Below, one piece after another: positions 30,201-40,491 of a stretch of 64,000 nucleotides of DNA. The position numbers were made by a program, and so were the translations under genes. Under the pieces are notes generated by a model. It was given only the letters and a program-made list of their open reading frames with translations, did not search any database and had not been told where the DNA came from. This DNA comes from Membranipora membranacea (taxonomy: Eukaryota > Bryozoa > Gymnolaemata > Cheilostomatida > Membraniporidae). Numbering within the stretch: position 1 is the first letter of the stretch; each line of letters opens with the position of its first letter. The stretch is taken from positions 2,172,001 through 2,236,000 of the forward strand of contig OU612069.1 in the NCBI GenBank assembly GCA_914767715.1, given 5' to 3'.

Positions 30201-33200
30201 GCAGTCCCACATCAATCATGTAGTGAATGAAAATTTGAATCATGCAGTGTGGTTTAACAATCAGAGTTGGCAGAGTACAGTAAACCATCTAGAGATCACA
30301 GACCTATGTCATTTGAGAAAACAATTTGACAGCCTTAGTACCACTACGCTCTCCTATCTCCGCTCTGCTGTCCTGTTTGAGTAGTATCACTTTGTATCTA
30401 ACTTTTGTAGGTGGCACACTTCAATGAATGGAAAGAAGGCGATAATCCGCTGTCGCGATTATGTCACACCTGTCGCACAGTTAAACCAATCAGAGCTAAG
30501 CACTGTCGGGTGTGTAACCGATGTGTTGCACATTTCGACCATCACTGTCCGTGGATATATAACTGTGTGGGATATAAAAATAGGTAAGTTTTATAAAGGC
30601 CATTAGGTCCATCAAATCTTGTTGCTAGTCGAGCTAGCTTGATCTAGTTTGCCTACAATCGGATTGCGCCCCTCCACTAATAGCCCCGGGCTATTTTCCT
30701 GGGGCGGATTTGCGCCCCTCCACTAATAGCCCCGGGCTATTTTCCTGGGGCGGATTGCGCCCCTCCACTAATAGCCCCAGGCTATTTTCCTGGGGCGGAT
30801 TGCGCCCCTCCACTAATAGCCCCAGGCTATTTTCCCGGGGCGGATTGCGCCCCTCCACTAATAGCTCTGGGCTATTTTCCTGGGGCGGATTGCGCCCCTC
30901 CACTAATAGCCCCAGGCTATTTTCCTGGGGCGGATTGCGCCCCTCCACTAATAGCTCCGGGCTATTTTCCTGGGGCTTATCAGTAGTGAGGGAACAAATC
31001 AAAATGCAGGCAAATTAGATCCATCTAATGTTAATGCTATGTTAATGAAATGTCAACTATGCCATAAGCTGAGTTGTCGTCAATGTCTCTTTACCCAATG
31101 GTGGTAAGTTCTGTGGACCTAAACTTGCCTTACTACAGAGCTATCTGTCTGACTATTAAATGCTTTATTGTTGTTAGTGTATTGATTGCATTGTATGCTT
31201 ACTGTGTGGAGGGAATGTTTGTTTGTCTGTCTGTCCTGTACTTCTCTATACCACTCTTTTTACTACTAGCCATCTCTCTTGATCTGTTAACCTACACAGC
31301 CTTATGAACGACAGCAAAACTGTTTGTTTAAATATACAAATTCTGGCCAATTGCTGTGCTCCGTCTGCTCAACCGGCTAACCACTGCCATCTTTTCATTG
31401 TTCTCTAGATACTATATTGCAGTAGTTGTTCAGAATGCAAGATTTTGTATGAAAAGATAAGGTAGCTGAGTCTTATCCTCAGTTTTAACCTTATCATGAT
31501 CAAAACATTCGGTCATACCGATAAGTATTTTATATAAAATCTATTCATTCCCCCCTTTCAGCCAACTGAGTTTGTTATTACTTCTTCCCCTCTACTCCAA
31601 CTCATTGCATGCCATAGTATGTTAAAACTCATCACTCATAGACACAAGGCCCATCCTCCTTTACTTCCATGTATATCCTAAGATGGCAATGTCTATTTAC
31701 TCAACAAATAATCTTCTGAATATTAGCCACCTACCCTAGATAAGTATAAGCAGTGGGAAAACTATTCCATTATGCACAGGTGCAAGTAAAGAAAATTTAT
31801 TGCTAGCCGAAATTTACTTACAAACCAACATTAGACAAACTCCAACCGTAGCTAGCTAAAGTTGTTGTAGCTAACATTTACACCTCCAGGGGGGATTTTG
31901 CTGTTAGCTATAGTAGTATACTAGATTATTATGATTTGTGTTGTAGGCGCTGGTTTTTCTCATTTATCGGTATAATGTCAGTGAACTGCCTCATGGGTAT
32001 ATTCTTCCTGTTTGGGATATATAGTCGGGAAGGTCTTACTGCCCTAGTCATCACAGGCATTCCACTCGTCCTCGCAGGCATCGTTCTCACAGTTCTTCTT
32101 TTCCTCTTCACAGTGAGTATGCAATGCTTCGTTATTATCTAGTACATACATTGCTTGTCATTCTCTGACCTTGAGGCTTGTGATAGCCTTTTTTCTAAGT
32201 TACATGTTCAAAAGATGGGACACCGCCAAACCCACCCTCAAAACACCCACTTCGGATGTGGATTCAATAAATTGATGGTTGTTCAAAAGATTGGACACCG
32301 TCGAGCCCACCCTCAAAACACCCACTTCGGATGTGGAACCAATGAATTGATGGTATCCTAGCCCGAGTTTGAGTTACTGTGAGTCAGTTTGTGTGGTCTT
32401 TGACATTCTTACATAAAAAGTTTTTACCGAGCCTTAGTTCAGGCAATCTCAAGCAATGTATATACTGTGTGGAGAAGTATGGTTGGTTTTCTGAGACTGC
32501 AGCTGGCTTAAACTATATCCACTTATATACATATAATAAAAATAGTATATGATATATATAACATGTTTGATGCTCAAAATGAAAATTATAAACGATAACG
32601 ATAAATTCAAGCAGTCTTAGAAAACATATTGCATCTCTCCACTCATGTTATTTTAGGGACAAGACAATAAATAATGTTCTTATTTGCAGAGCTAGTTTTT
32701 ATGTATTCTGTGTGGCTATCTGCCTCACAGTACTGAACGCCTCTTACCTGTCCTGGTACACATGGAAGTACTTAGAAGATTATAAAATGGAGGCTAGATT
32801 TGTTATCGGTATAATATTAGAGGCGTTCTATGGTATATTTACCGTAGCTGTGTTCGGAGGAACGGTAGGTGTAGCCCTCAGAAATAGACTTTCATTGAAA
32901 GAACAAGCCTTCAAAAACTGCGAAACTGAGATATTATTTGTCAAAACGGGAAATTGACTTGGTTGAGCTGGGTGTAGAAACACTATAAGCTTGGATTTGG
33001 CCTACAATTCCAGTCTCCATGCATTTGCAGTCACTTTGCAGTATATATGTAAAGAGGCAAAATCCAATATAGGTCAGCAATATTGCAGTTCCCATAATCA
33101 AACCACCTTCGATTTAACTAAATCTTTGGCTGACGTTAAGGATCAGCCACAGGGACTGCTGTCGTGTTTCCATTTGACTGAGATGCATTGTTGTTACAAA

Positions 33201-33927
33201 AGGCTTGGCAGCCTCTTGTAGGTACGTTTGTATCTTATTTGGCTACATTGTGTAGATCTACGTGACAGCTTTTAAACTGTGATCTAGTCTATTTGGTTAT
33301 TCTCATGGAACTGATTATAATCATTTAAACTCACAGTTATAAAACGTGCAATATAGCAGTCATGAATTAATGTTATCACAGTTAATCCAAACAAAGTATA
33401 ATAATTCAGTCAAATGTTATATCACATTGTGGCAATTGTATACCAATGTTTGCCATCCCCTATTGCTATACTTGAGAGAGACAGCCATATCACATGTTTT
33501 TAAGTATAGCCTGGTTCAGCAGCCTCTGATTCTTTTGTGAAAAAGGTAACACAATTTGTCACTTTTTGCAGCAACAAAAGGAGGAGGCAGTTGTCCCCTC
33601 ACATTCTGTAATATAATGATAATAATATGACAGTGAAATCATGACCCGAGTTCACTGGAGGAAGATCTGAGAACTTTATATACTTGTCGCTTTTTCTATA
33701 ACTTAACACCTACCACTGTTCCTTCTTCATTTTTACAGATATACCAAGCCCTGAAGAATTTAACGACAAATGAAGGTATAAACTGGAAACGGTACGACTA
33801 TTTGAAAGACTCAAACGGAAAATTCAGCAACCCCTTTGATAGGGGCGTAGTAACTAACATGATGGAGTATTTTTACCTTATACCCCCTATGCAGTTTGAG
33901 AAGTTAGACGCCATCAAAGTGTTGTAG
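24205..33927 (+). CDS. Ankyrin-repeat DHHC protein S-acyltransferase (TIP1/AKR1-like)
   Basis: Exons: 24205-24356, 24699-24821, 25212-25306, 26354-26443, 27228-27326, 27964-28097, 28568-28710, 29205-29301, 29698-29850, 30411-30583, one of two intact alternatives (31947-32112 or 32690-32864) and 33739-33927. All frames join cleanly, giving 537 or 540 residues. Six ankyrin units are visible ([60 protein letters not shown]). Two membrane spans follow (about residues 290-341), then SADPGYL, a Cys-rich domain with DHHC at about 405-408, two more spans from the alternative exon, and a cytosolic tail with LTTNE and NPFDRG, the TTxE and PaCCT-type motifs. Such enzymes attach palmitate to cysteines of membrane proteins. 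Spacing and tail resemble plant TIP1 more than ZDHHC17 or ZDHHC13, judged from memory. Confidence 0.92.
30640..31027. mobile_element. Palindromic-family element with the minisatellite inside
   Basis: The left flank TTGATCTAGTTTGCC and right flank AATGCAGGCAAATTAGATCC match the arms of the family seen at 1.4, 14.0 and 53.3 kb. CCCCTCCACTAAT also resembles its core arm (CCCTTTCACTGGT). The centre appears to have been replaced by, or expanded into, the 45-bp tandem units. Confidence 0.55.
30659..30976. repeat. 45-bp minisatellite, seven units, in DHHC intron
   Basis: Seven units of about 45 bp (GGATTGCGCCCCTCCACTAA, then TAGCCCCGGGCTATTTTCC and TGGGGC). Unit length is a multiple of three, so both strands show false 102-103 codon reading frames. 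Each unit holds a GC-rich self-complementary core, AGCCCCGGGCT. It lies 75 bp after the exon encoding the DHHC domain and before the alternative exons. Confidence 0.95.
31139..31298 (+). pseudogene. Third, apparently decayed copy of the DHHC alternative exon
   Basis: After a good acceptor (CTTGCCTTACTACAG) the frame continues from the DHHC exon (AG|A) as [13 protein letters not shown] and so on. It stays open through two hydrophobic spans and reaches ACA (Thr) at 31296-31298, the same residue at which both intact copies end. The donor there is GCCTTA rather than GT, and the next in-frame stop is two codons on. It is 160 nt against 166 and 175. It could instead serve as a terminal exon or use a rare GC donor. 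Confidence 0.6.
31947..32112 (+). CDS. Alternative transmembrane exon A of the DHHC gene
   Basis: Acceptor TTGTGTTGTAG and donor GTGAGT; 166 nt, starts in phase 2 and ends in phase 0 after a Thr codon. It encodes two hydrophobic spans ([20 protein letters not shown] and [17 protein letters not shown]) joined by a short charged loop. These would be spans 3 and 4 of the enzyme. If it were followed by exon B in the same transcript, the next codons would be AGC TAG, an immediate stop. Confidence 0.8.
32206..32354. repeat. 75-bp tandem duplication between the alternative exons
   Basis: Two units, each beginning GTTCAAAAGATGGGACACCG (or TTGG) and containing ACCCTCAAAACACCCACTTC. They differ at a few positions and lie in the intron separating alternative exons A and B. 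Confidence 0.95.
32690..32864 (+). CDS. Alternative transmembrane exon B of the DHHC gene
   Basis: Acceptor TTCTTATTTGCAG and donor GTAGGT; 175 nt, phase 2 to phase 0, three codons longer than exon A. It joins the DHHC exon as [18 protein letters not shown] and ends AVFGGT before ATATACCAAGCC of the last exon. Like exon A it encodes two membrane spans with a charged loop ([12 protein letters not shown]). Phase, position and topology match exon A, so the two are interchangeable. Confidence 0.82.
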
Positions 33928-36060
33928 TTGATAATGACGAATGACAAGTCATTTCTTCGTAATCTCTTCTCATATGCAATCAAAAAAACTATCAGCTTAC
34001 AAAATACTATATTATCATTTCACACCCAAAAAAGTGGTCTTTCATAACAATATAGTCCAACCTAGTTCATTTGTAACGCAAGAATGTTTAGTTACCCAAC
34101 CCGAATGATATTTTGATTTTTTTGCATGTACCTCATGCGCCCATCTTTATTTTACGTGTACATTATGCGCCCATCTTTATTTTGCATGCACTTTATTTAT
34201 GCGCATATTTTCTTTGCATGTACATTATGCCCATCACATTTTCACATACATGTTTGCTCATCTCTTGTTTTTCTCTATCTTTTGTTAGCTAATTTCCTCA
34301 ATATGTCACAAGTCATAGTTCACTGTTTCAAACATAGTAAAATACATGTAAACTTTGAACAGAAGCGTTGCATGGTCCATATGAACTCCACCAATAAAAG
34401 AGATATGGAAAAGCGTTACATTTCAGCTGGGTTATGTTGGCTTCGATAGGCTCTGACGATCAGATATAGAGGCAACTTCTTGCATTTAGCATAAAGCTGA
34501 AACTGTTCAGCATGACTATATCCATGTTGATATGAACTTGACACCCCAACATAGAGTGGATTAGTGGTCGGTTGAATTTGTTAAAAAAAAGTGTGCGGTT
34601 GATGATCAAAGAAAGATTCACTTCATTTATTGCATTTGCCAATATCATGTCGATACATATGTTTTTTGCAGCCCCTTAATCCGCATGGGAAAATAATCTT
34701 ACCTGCCCATTGTTTCCCAAAATTGCTATAAAGTACATCAGTTTGTGATACAGGAATTAATCATCATTTGTAAAAAATAAACATGATTATAGGATACCCT
34801 TGTAATTGACAGAATGTTGTCACCACAATATTCAACCCAGAATTTAACTGCTGGCAAAATCTAGCGATGTTTGAGATGATTACAAGTTTGTCGAAAGAGG
34901 CCTGACATCATAAATAGAGTTAGGTGATCGTTTAATTAAATTAGCAGGGAGCGCTAATTTGTAATAGGTTTGAGAAAATAAATCTGTTACAGAAGCTCAG
35001 CTGAGTTTAGCCTCGGAATCCATGTCACCGAGGAGGGCTCTCCTGAACTCTCACCTATGGACGATTGTAGACTATGAAAACTGTTGACCAAATCCTATGC
35101 TGTGAAAATTTTGTGCCATGAGTGGCTTGAACTGATAAGTTGCGTTTCTGAACGCTTTTTTTTCACATTACCATCAGAACATGGATGCATTGTGAGAATT
35201 CCGAAAGCAAACTTTGTATGTAATAGTAGTTGTAATCTATAGGTAATCTATGGGTAATCTATAGGTCTGCAAAGTTACTATCATTCAATTTAGTGGAATA
35301 ACAAAATTAAAAGTGTTTTTTTTTCAAAACTGCTACCGATTGTTATAAAGAAAAATAATGTTAATATGGATTAGGTGTTTGAAAGATTGGGTTAACATGA
35401 ACACAATTAATTTTAGAATTTCAAAACAATACAATATTTTTATCAGAAATATAAGATGGAAAGCTTTTTAATATGGAGAAGTGGTAGGGTGAGTGTCAAC
35501 AATCGGTAGTGAATTTGAGGGCCTAAGCAATTCATGTTGGAGTAAAGTTAGCTTCTGGGTCATGTCATGGGAAACGCAGTAACAAAGTGGGCAGAATAAT
35601 ACTTAGTTTCTAAACAATATTTTCGCTATGTCTTAAGGGGTGTAGTGGATTGATTAAGGGGTGTTCGATAGTGGAATGTCACAAATCCTGAATGAATTTT
35701 GACTTGTAACGAATTCATCAGCAACTTTACTGGTTAATCAACGAGGAATGTTGGTTGGTTGGAGTGCATCACATCGGCATTGGGGGATTTCGTATTAAAT
35801 CTTGTCATTAATATTGTCTTAATAGTAAAAGTATATATAGTAAAAGTATTTCTGTAAAGTGTCAACCATTTTTTGTTAAATTTTGTCTGAAAGTACATGC
35901 TAACTTAGGGTTTTCCCCTAGAGTATTTAGAAATGGTACAAAAAACAACGAAGATATCGGGTCTGTTTGAAGACAAAAGGAGTTGAGCAACCGATAAGAC
36001 GGAAGCGTTTTCCCGATAAATCAGGTCTGTGTGAATCGAGTGTGTCATAAACCAAGTTTG
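33928..36060. other. 3' flank of the DHHC gene; no further gene seen
   Basis: It contains a short degenerate repeat (about 34110-34260, units around ATGCGCCCATCTTTATTTTG) and several AATAAA signals (for example near 34391, 34766 and 34978) that could end the DHHC mRNA. No exon is recognised. Confidence 0.6.
34110..34260. repeat. Degenerate ~31-bp tandem repeat
   Basis: Four decaying units of TGCATGTACNTTATGCGCCCATC followed by TTTATTT, probably within the 3' UTR of the DHHC gene. Confidence 0.7.
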
Positions 36061-36076
36061 TTAAGCTGCTTAGCGG

Positions 36077-36084
36077 TATAAATA
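36077..36084 (+). promoter_or_regulatory. TATA box of small gene A
   Basis: TATAAATA lies 123 bp before the start codon at 36207. The same octamer precedes the first exons of the other small genes at a similar distance. Confidence 0.75.
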
Positions 36085-36206
36085 CACTGGACACACTTGT
36101 GTGTGCTGCATAGAGCTACTGGACAGACAAGCGATATTGTCATTGCATATATTTTTAGGAGAGAAGAAATTATTTATAAGAAAATTATAATACTGCTCCA
36201 GAAAGT

Positions 36207-36678
36207 ATGGAGACCTGCTCAGCTCACAACCATGACATCAACGGTGAGTTGTGGACCTTGACTTAGGCCAGACCTTGAAATTCTTGTTCGATCGAAAACT
36301 TCAGAAAATTAATTGAATTGGAAGCATGTTCAGGATTATAAAGCATTGCCTTTGTGATTCCACTATTTCAAGTTAGTATGTTCTGATAAATATATCAGGA
36401 TTAGCATTTTGACATGAACTGTGTTATGTGTTACTGGTAAACCCTGGTGTTCACCATGGAATGTACAACATACTGACAACTAAGTATCCATGAATTCAAA
36501 ACTTAAACTCAACAACAGCTATAAGAATTTGAAAAACCAAATCTTTGATTATTTTGTTGCAGGTGGAGTATCCTTCATCGCACCCTCACCATCATGTCTA
36601 ACAAGAAGAAGTTGCCTGCCCTTGCAGTCGAAACTTTTCCACGACATAGATGACCCATCACACGGGCGTGGAGATTGA
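36207..36678 (+). CDS. Small acidic protein A (new family, 50 residues)
   Basis: Two exons, 36207-36243 (donor GTGAGT) and 36563-36678 (acceptor TTTTGTTGCAG), join in phase 1. The protein starts METCSAHNHDIN, continues GGVSFIAPSPSC and LTRRSCLPLQSKLF, and ends HDIDDPSHGRGD before TGA. There is no signal peptide or membrane span. Exon lengths (37 and 116 nt), intron phase, the CSA motif in exon 1, CLPL and the DDP...GRGD tail recur in small genes B and C, which is the main evidence that this is a real gene. A TATA box lies upstream. Function is unknown, and I recognise no described family. Confidence 0.75.
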
Positions 36679-37079
36679 TCTCCGATGGCATCATTATTAT
36701 CGGGACCTCGGCTCCTCTGAAATGAATGATAATGAATGTAATATCATTTGCAAGGAATTTTATTTATTTGAGTTTCATATTTATTGTCATATTCTATCAA
36801 CATGTTCAAAATAAATTTATTGGACCAATCACACATTGCTCTCCTTGCATCCGTTCATTCTCTTTCAAATGGTTCGACCGTGAGGAAGGAAGTTCTACAT
36901 GCATTTTCTGGGATGTCTTCCTCTAGGTAAACCTCTGGCGATATAGAATCAGCAGTTATAGGCATCATCCTTTTAGACCAATTATCAAGTTGAACTATTT
37001 AATTCTCTAACCAGTCCGCATGATTGACATGAAAATAAAAGTAAAATAGCTACACAAATCTATTGACTTTAGTCTAAAC

Positions 37080-37430
37080 CAGGGGTGCCCAACCTTTTCA
37101 TTGAGGGGGCCGCATGCACATGTTGCAATGCCCCTGGGGGCCCGCAACCTCGCCATAAATCAAACATTCATATACGGGTGTGCAGTATTTTCATCTCTGC
37201 AGTGGGGAATTTATTTATTGGAGCTCACTCAAATGCAATGGTTGAGGAATTCCAAAATACTGTGACTAGATGTAGAGCGTTCCTTATTATTGTACAAATG
37301 AGGAATGTAATAGGTGTAGGGGTGAAAATTGTTTTCGCGACTACGCGATTTTCTCAAACAGGTCGGGGGCCGCATAAAATTGGGTCTGGGGGCCGCATGC
37401 GGCCCCAGGGCCACTCGTTAAGCAGCCCTG
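37080..37430. mobile_element. hAT-type non-autonomous DNA transposon
   Basis: This 351-bp element has imperfect terminal inverted repeats (CAGGGGTGCCCAAC at the left; CAGGGCTGCTTAAC read inward from the right). It is flanked by a perfect 8-bp duplication, GTCTAAAC, at 37072-37079 and 37431-37438. Repeated GGGGGCCGCAT motifs inside are typical of CAGGGGT-type hAT MITEs. It encodes no transposase. Confidence 0.9.
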
Positions 37431-38097
37431 GTCTAAACCTTTTCAACTCACCCATTACGTAAAACTCAACAGGTGAACACACCCATAGTATCATATGGCC
37501 GGGTAATGAAAAACACATAGACTTGCTTTCGGAGCCCTCAAAATTAGAAGAAAAAGATGATCGTGATGGCACTTAATTTAAGGAAAAATCCTAGAACAAT
37601 TTTTGTTCATACTTAGACTTTTTCACTCTCAAAATTGAATGATAATCACTACATGCAGATTATAATTGAATTATTATAAATACTTCTATACAAAGTTTTT
37701 TAGTCATAAATAATCACTGAGTTATGATGACAGATTATTTCCCAGGTCTTTTTTCAAAATAACAAAGGACTTTTTCAATGTATTCACATAATACTGGTGA
37801 CTCATTCCCTAGATTATGAGGTGTATCGTATTGTTTAGTAACACAGGGAACGAATGTGATCAAGGTGATTTAATGTGGATTTCTCCATAAGGATTAGGAG
37901 CTGCAAAAAAAGTTTAATTTCGGTCTGTTGGTGGGTAATAGCGCTAAGCCAAACAAATCTTGCAATAATACTACAGCTACATTTAGTTATGCAACTCATT
38001 ACCTCAGGGTTAACATGTATTTAAAAGCATCGAACTTAGCTGAACACTTGAATATGCAAGCTTAGTTGGTTTACTTGTCAAGAGCTAAGTTTGATCC

Positions 38098-38426
38098 ATG
38101 GTCTATTTTTTTTCTTCTTTTTTTACACTGGGTCTTATTTGACCGCCCTATAAGAGGGCCCCCCTTAAGCGCAGGTGGCTTGTGTGGGTAGTGACCCCAT
38201 ACCATTGCCCGCCGTTGCCGGCTACTCTTTTTTTCGAAGAGGCAGAGGGGAACCTTTATACTGCTTCCAAGCACACAGTAGACCTGTATATTTGGTCCTG
38301 ATCCGAACAGACTAGGATGAATGGTTGCCACTGTCGAACCAGAAATGGCGGACAGCGCTGGAAATCGAACTTGGATGCTAAGATCACAAGCCCTTACCCT
38401 TAACCGTCAGACCACCCATGAGCTGG
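38098..38426 (-). mobile_element. tRNA-derived SINE
   Basis: Read on the minus strand, the head has an A-box-like GGTCTGACGGTTAAGGG and a B-box-like AAGTTCGATTTCC. A body follows, then a tail region AAATAAGACCCAGTGTAAAA and an A-rich end. This is the usual layout of an internal pol III promoter SINE. The CCA end and tRNA folding were not checked. Confidence 0.7.
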
Positions 38427-38626
38427 TCTAGGCAGGTATCTTTTTTTTTTAAACTGCGTTTGGGTAGTACACTATATTATGTTATAGACTTATAACCCAA
38501 TAGTCTGAGCCCCCACACTCTTCCCCCCCCCCCCCTCTTCTGACAGTCCACTTGTGAGGATATCTAGATCAGGGAGAATCCCCTGTTTAGGGCTTTATGA
38601 AATTTGGATATAAAAATTTTCTTCAG

Positions 38627-38755
38627 TTCAAAAACTTCTCGAGGGTTGCCTAAGACTCTGCAACGATGACACAGCGTCAAGAGGGCGCAACTGGTACAAC
38701 ATGATACAATTTGATGAGATTGAAGCTATGGCAGCCTTGGATTCAAGTCCTATAG
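38627..38755 (+). CDS. Candidate coding exon, function unknown
   Basis: This 129-nt phase-1 to phase-1 segment lies between a good acceptor (AAATTTTCTTCAG) and donor (GTAAGC). It reads VQKLLEGCLRLCNDD, TASRGRNWYNMIQFDEIEAM, then AALDSSPI. A possible last exon at 39705 (after TGTATTTCAG) would add VLQDMLFDAV and a stop. The first exon is uncertain: small gene A's exon 1 (phase 1) or ATGCATTTTCTGGG near 36898 would fit. No family is recognised. Confidence 0.4.
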
Positions 38756-39931
38756 GTAAGCCTTTCTTGAAGAACTTTTCCTATAATTTTGAGGTTATTT
38801 TGGGATAAATCATGAGGCACCTGTTATTCCTTGCGTTAGAAGTGAAGGCCAAATAGTGCATTAATGGTTTGTAAGCTGAATTAGAGGGACAGATTGCAAT
38901 GTTAGAGGTTCAGACGTAGCAGGTAACGAATGGGTTTAACTACAAAAGTAGAATTTAGGCATCGTGCACCCTAATATTGATGCTCTGATGACCATCCAAA
39001 CTAAAACACTCCCTCTCAGATATATCCATGATGAGAAGCATTTTATAAATGACTTCCTAAATAAATGCTAATCAGGACGCTGCCGCACCATAAAGTACAG
39101 AGGTACTTGTGGCCGAGACTGCTTTTTACATCTTATTCTCACACTAAACAATACACATTTCTAACTGTTACCACAGAGACCTGATTTTTCTATGTTTTTG
39201 GCTTTAGCGCTAAGTGTCTACATCGAATTTCACGGCTTGATGTTAGTGATTGTAATAAATCCACCCATCCATGAAGATTCATGATGAGTGGATTTTTAAT
39301 ATTGTTCGAGAAAGCAGGTGTTTTCAACAAATCAAAATTTTATCCAAATTCTATTGCACCGTGGAAATTTTTGAATGGACCCAAACCCCCTGAGAAACAA
39401 TGCAATAGCTCTGTAATATGGAACCTGAATTGTGTGACACTGATTAATTGCTTGTCGAACTTTGCCTAGCATGATCATGGTAAGCATTGTTGTCTTCTTA
39501 TATACAAACTTTGTCGCCAGTTTTACACAGACAGCTGATCTGAAATACCTTCATATACATATTCGGTAAAGTTTACAATGTTTCATAAAATATCCGTCAG
39601 ATTTCACCTTTAATTTAACAAGTCAAATCACTTTCCTGGTCATATACAAGGGAGCATATCGCAGTGTGATTTTTTTAGTCTTTCCTGTATTTCAGTACTT
39701 CAGGACATGCTGTTTGATGCTGTTTGAGCCTTGTTCCTTTTGATAGGCAATTGAACACAATGGCTTGGGAAAGACTTGAGGATGAATAGATTTCTAATGC
39801 CCGTATTATATTTTGTAAATATTGTTGATTAGCATATTAGTTAATAATTAATAAATAAATAAATAGCAAAAATAAATTAAGTTGCTAGAAAAAACACTGC
39901 ACTATCACTCAGGAGTCTGCCTTCTGTGGGA

Positions 39932-40291
39932 TTAATCTCCGCGTCCAGTGGTTGGATCATCATCGTTATTTAGAGTTGGTTCTAAGGGCAGATAACTTCT
40001 CATTGTTATGGGTGATGTCGTGTCTTCACAAAATGGCGCTGAAACAACCAAGAAAACTTTATAACATTCAAATGTTCATCTCAAGGATCAATCCTGACCC
40101 TATTGCTCAGTCAGAATGTGTGCAAATACTTTTCAAGTTGACCAATTTTCAGATAATCAACTGTTACAAAATCAATGACCAAGGATGCCTAGTATTATAT
40201 CTATATTCGTGCTAGACAGGAGTAGAAATGATGTAGGTGTTACACTAAACTCACCATTGGTCTGATTGTTGAAAGCTGAGCAGAAGTCCAT
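39932..40291 (-). CDS. Small acidic protein B (new family, 47 residues)
   Basis: Exons 40291-40255 (37 nt, donor GTGAGT) and 40038-39932 (acceptor TTGGTTGTTTCAG, stop TAA) join in phase 1. The protein starts MDFCSAFNNQTN, close to METCSAHNHDIN of gene A. It continues APFCEDTTSPITMRSYLPL and ends NNDDDPTTGRGD. It is strongly acidic toward the C-terminus and has no signal peptide. A TATA box lies at 40484-40491 on the same strand. It is a paralogue of A and C; function unknown. Confidence 0.78.
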
Positions 40292-40483
40292 CTTTGAGGG
40301 TACAAGATTTCTAATAATTATTGTATGGGTTTCTAAACTTGTTGAAGAAGGTAGTAACTGTCCAGTCATGCAGTTCAACTGAACGTTTTGTAATTTATAC
40401 CAGTGATTCAACTAGTTGGTGAAGTTTGATCTGTTTTACCAGGTTGTCCAATGGCTCAATGAAACTCAAAAGTCAGTTTAGGG

Positions 40484-40491
40484 TATTTATA
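40484..40491 (-). promoter_or_regulatory. TATA box of small gene B
   Basis: TATAAATA on the minus strand in the context ACGTATAAATACCC, 193 bp upstream of the start codon of gene B. Confidence 0.7.

Noticed and set aside
30691-31018. Overlapping 102-103 codon frames on both strands with 15-residue repeats
   Set aside because: Both come from the 45-bp tandem array in the DHHC intron, open on both strands only because 45 is divisible by three.
32690-32864. Treating alternative exons A and B as two consecutive constitutive exons
   Set aside because: Joining the A donor to the B acceptor gives AGC TAG. Shifting both splice sites can rescue the frame (32116 to 32692) but uses weaker sites and makes six membrane spans.
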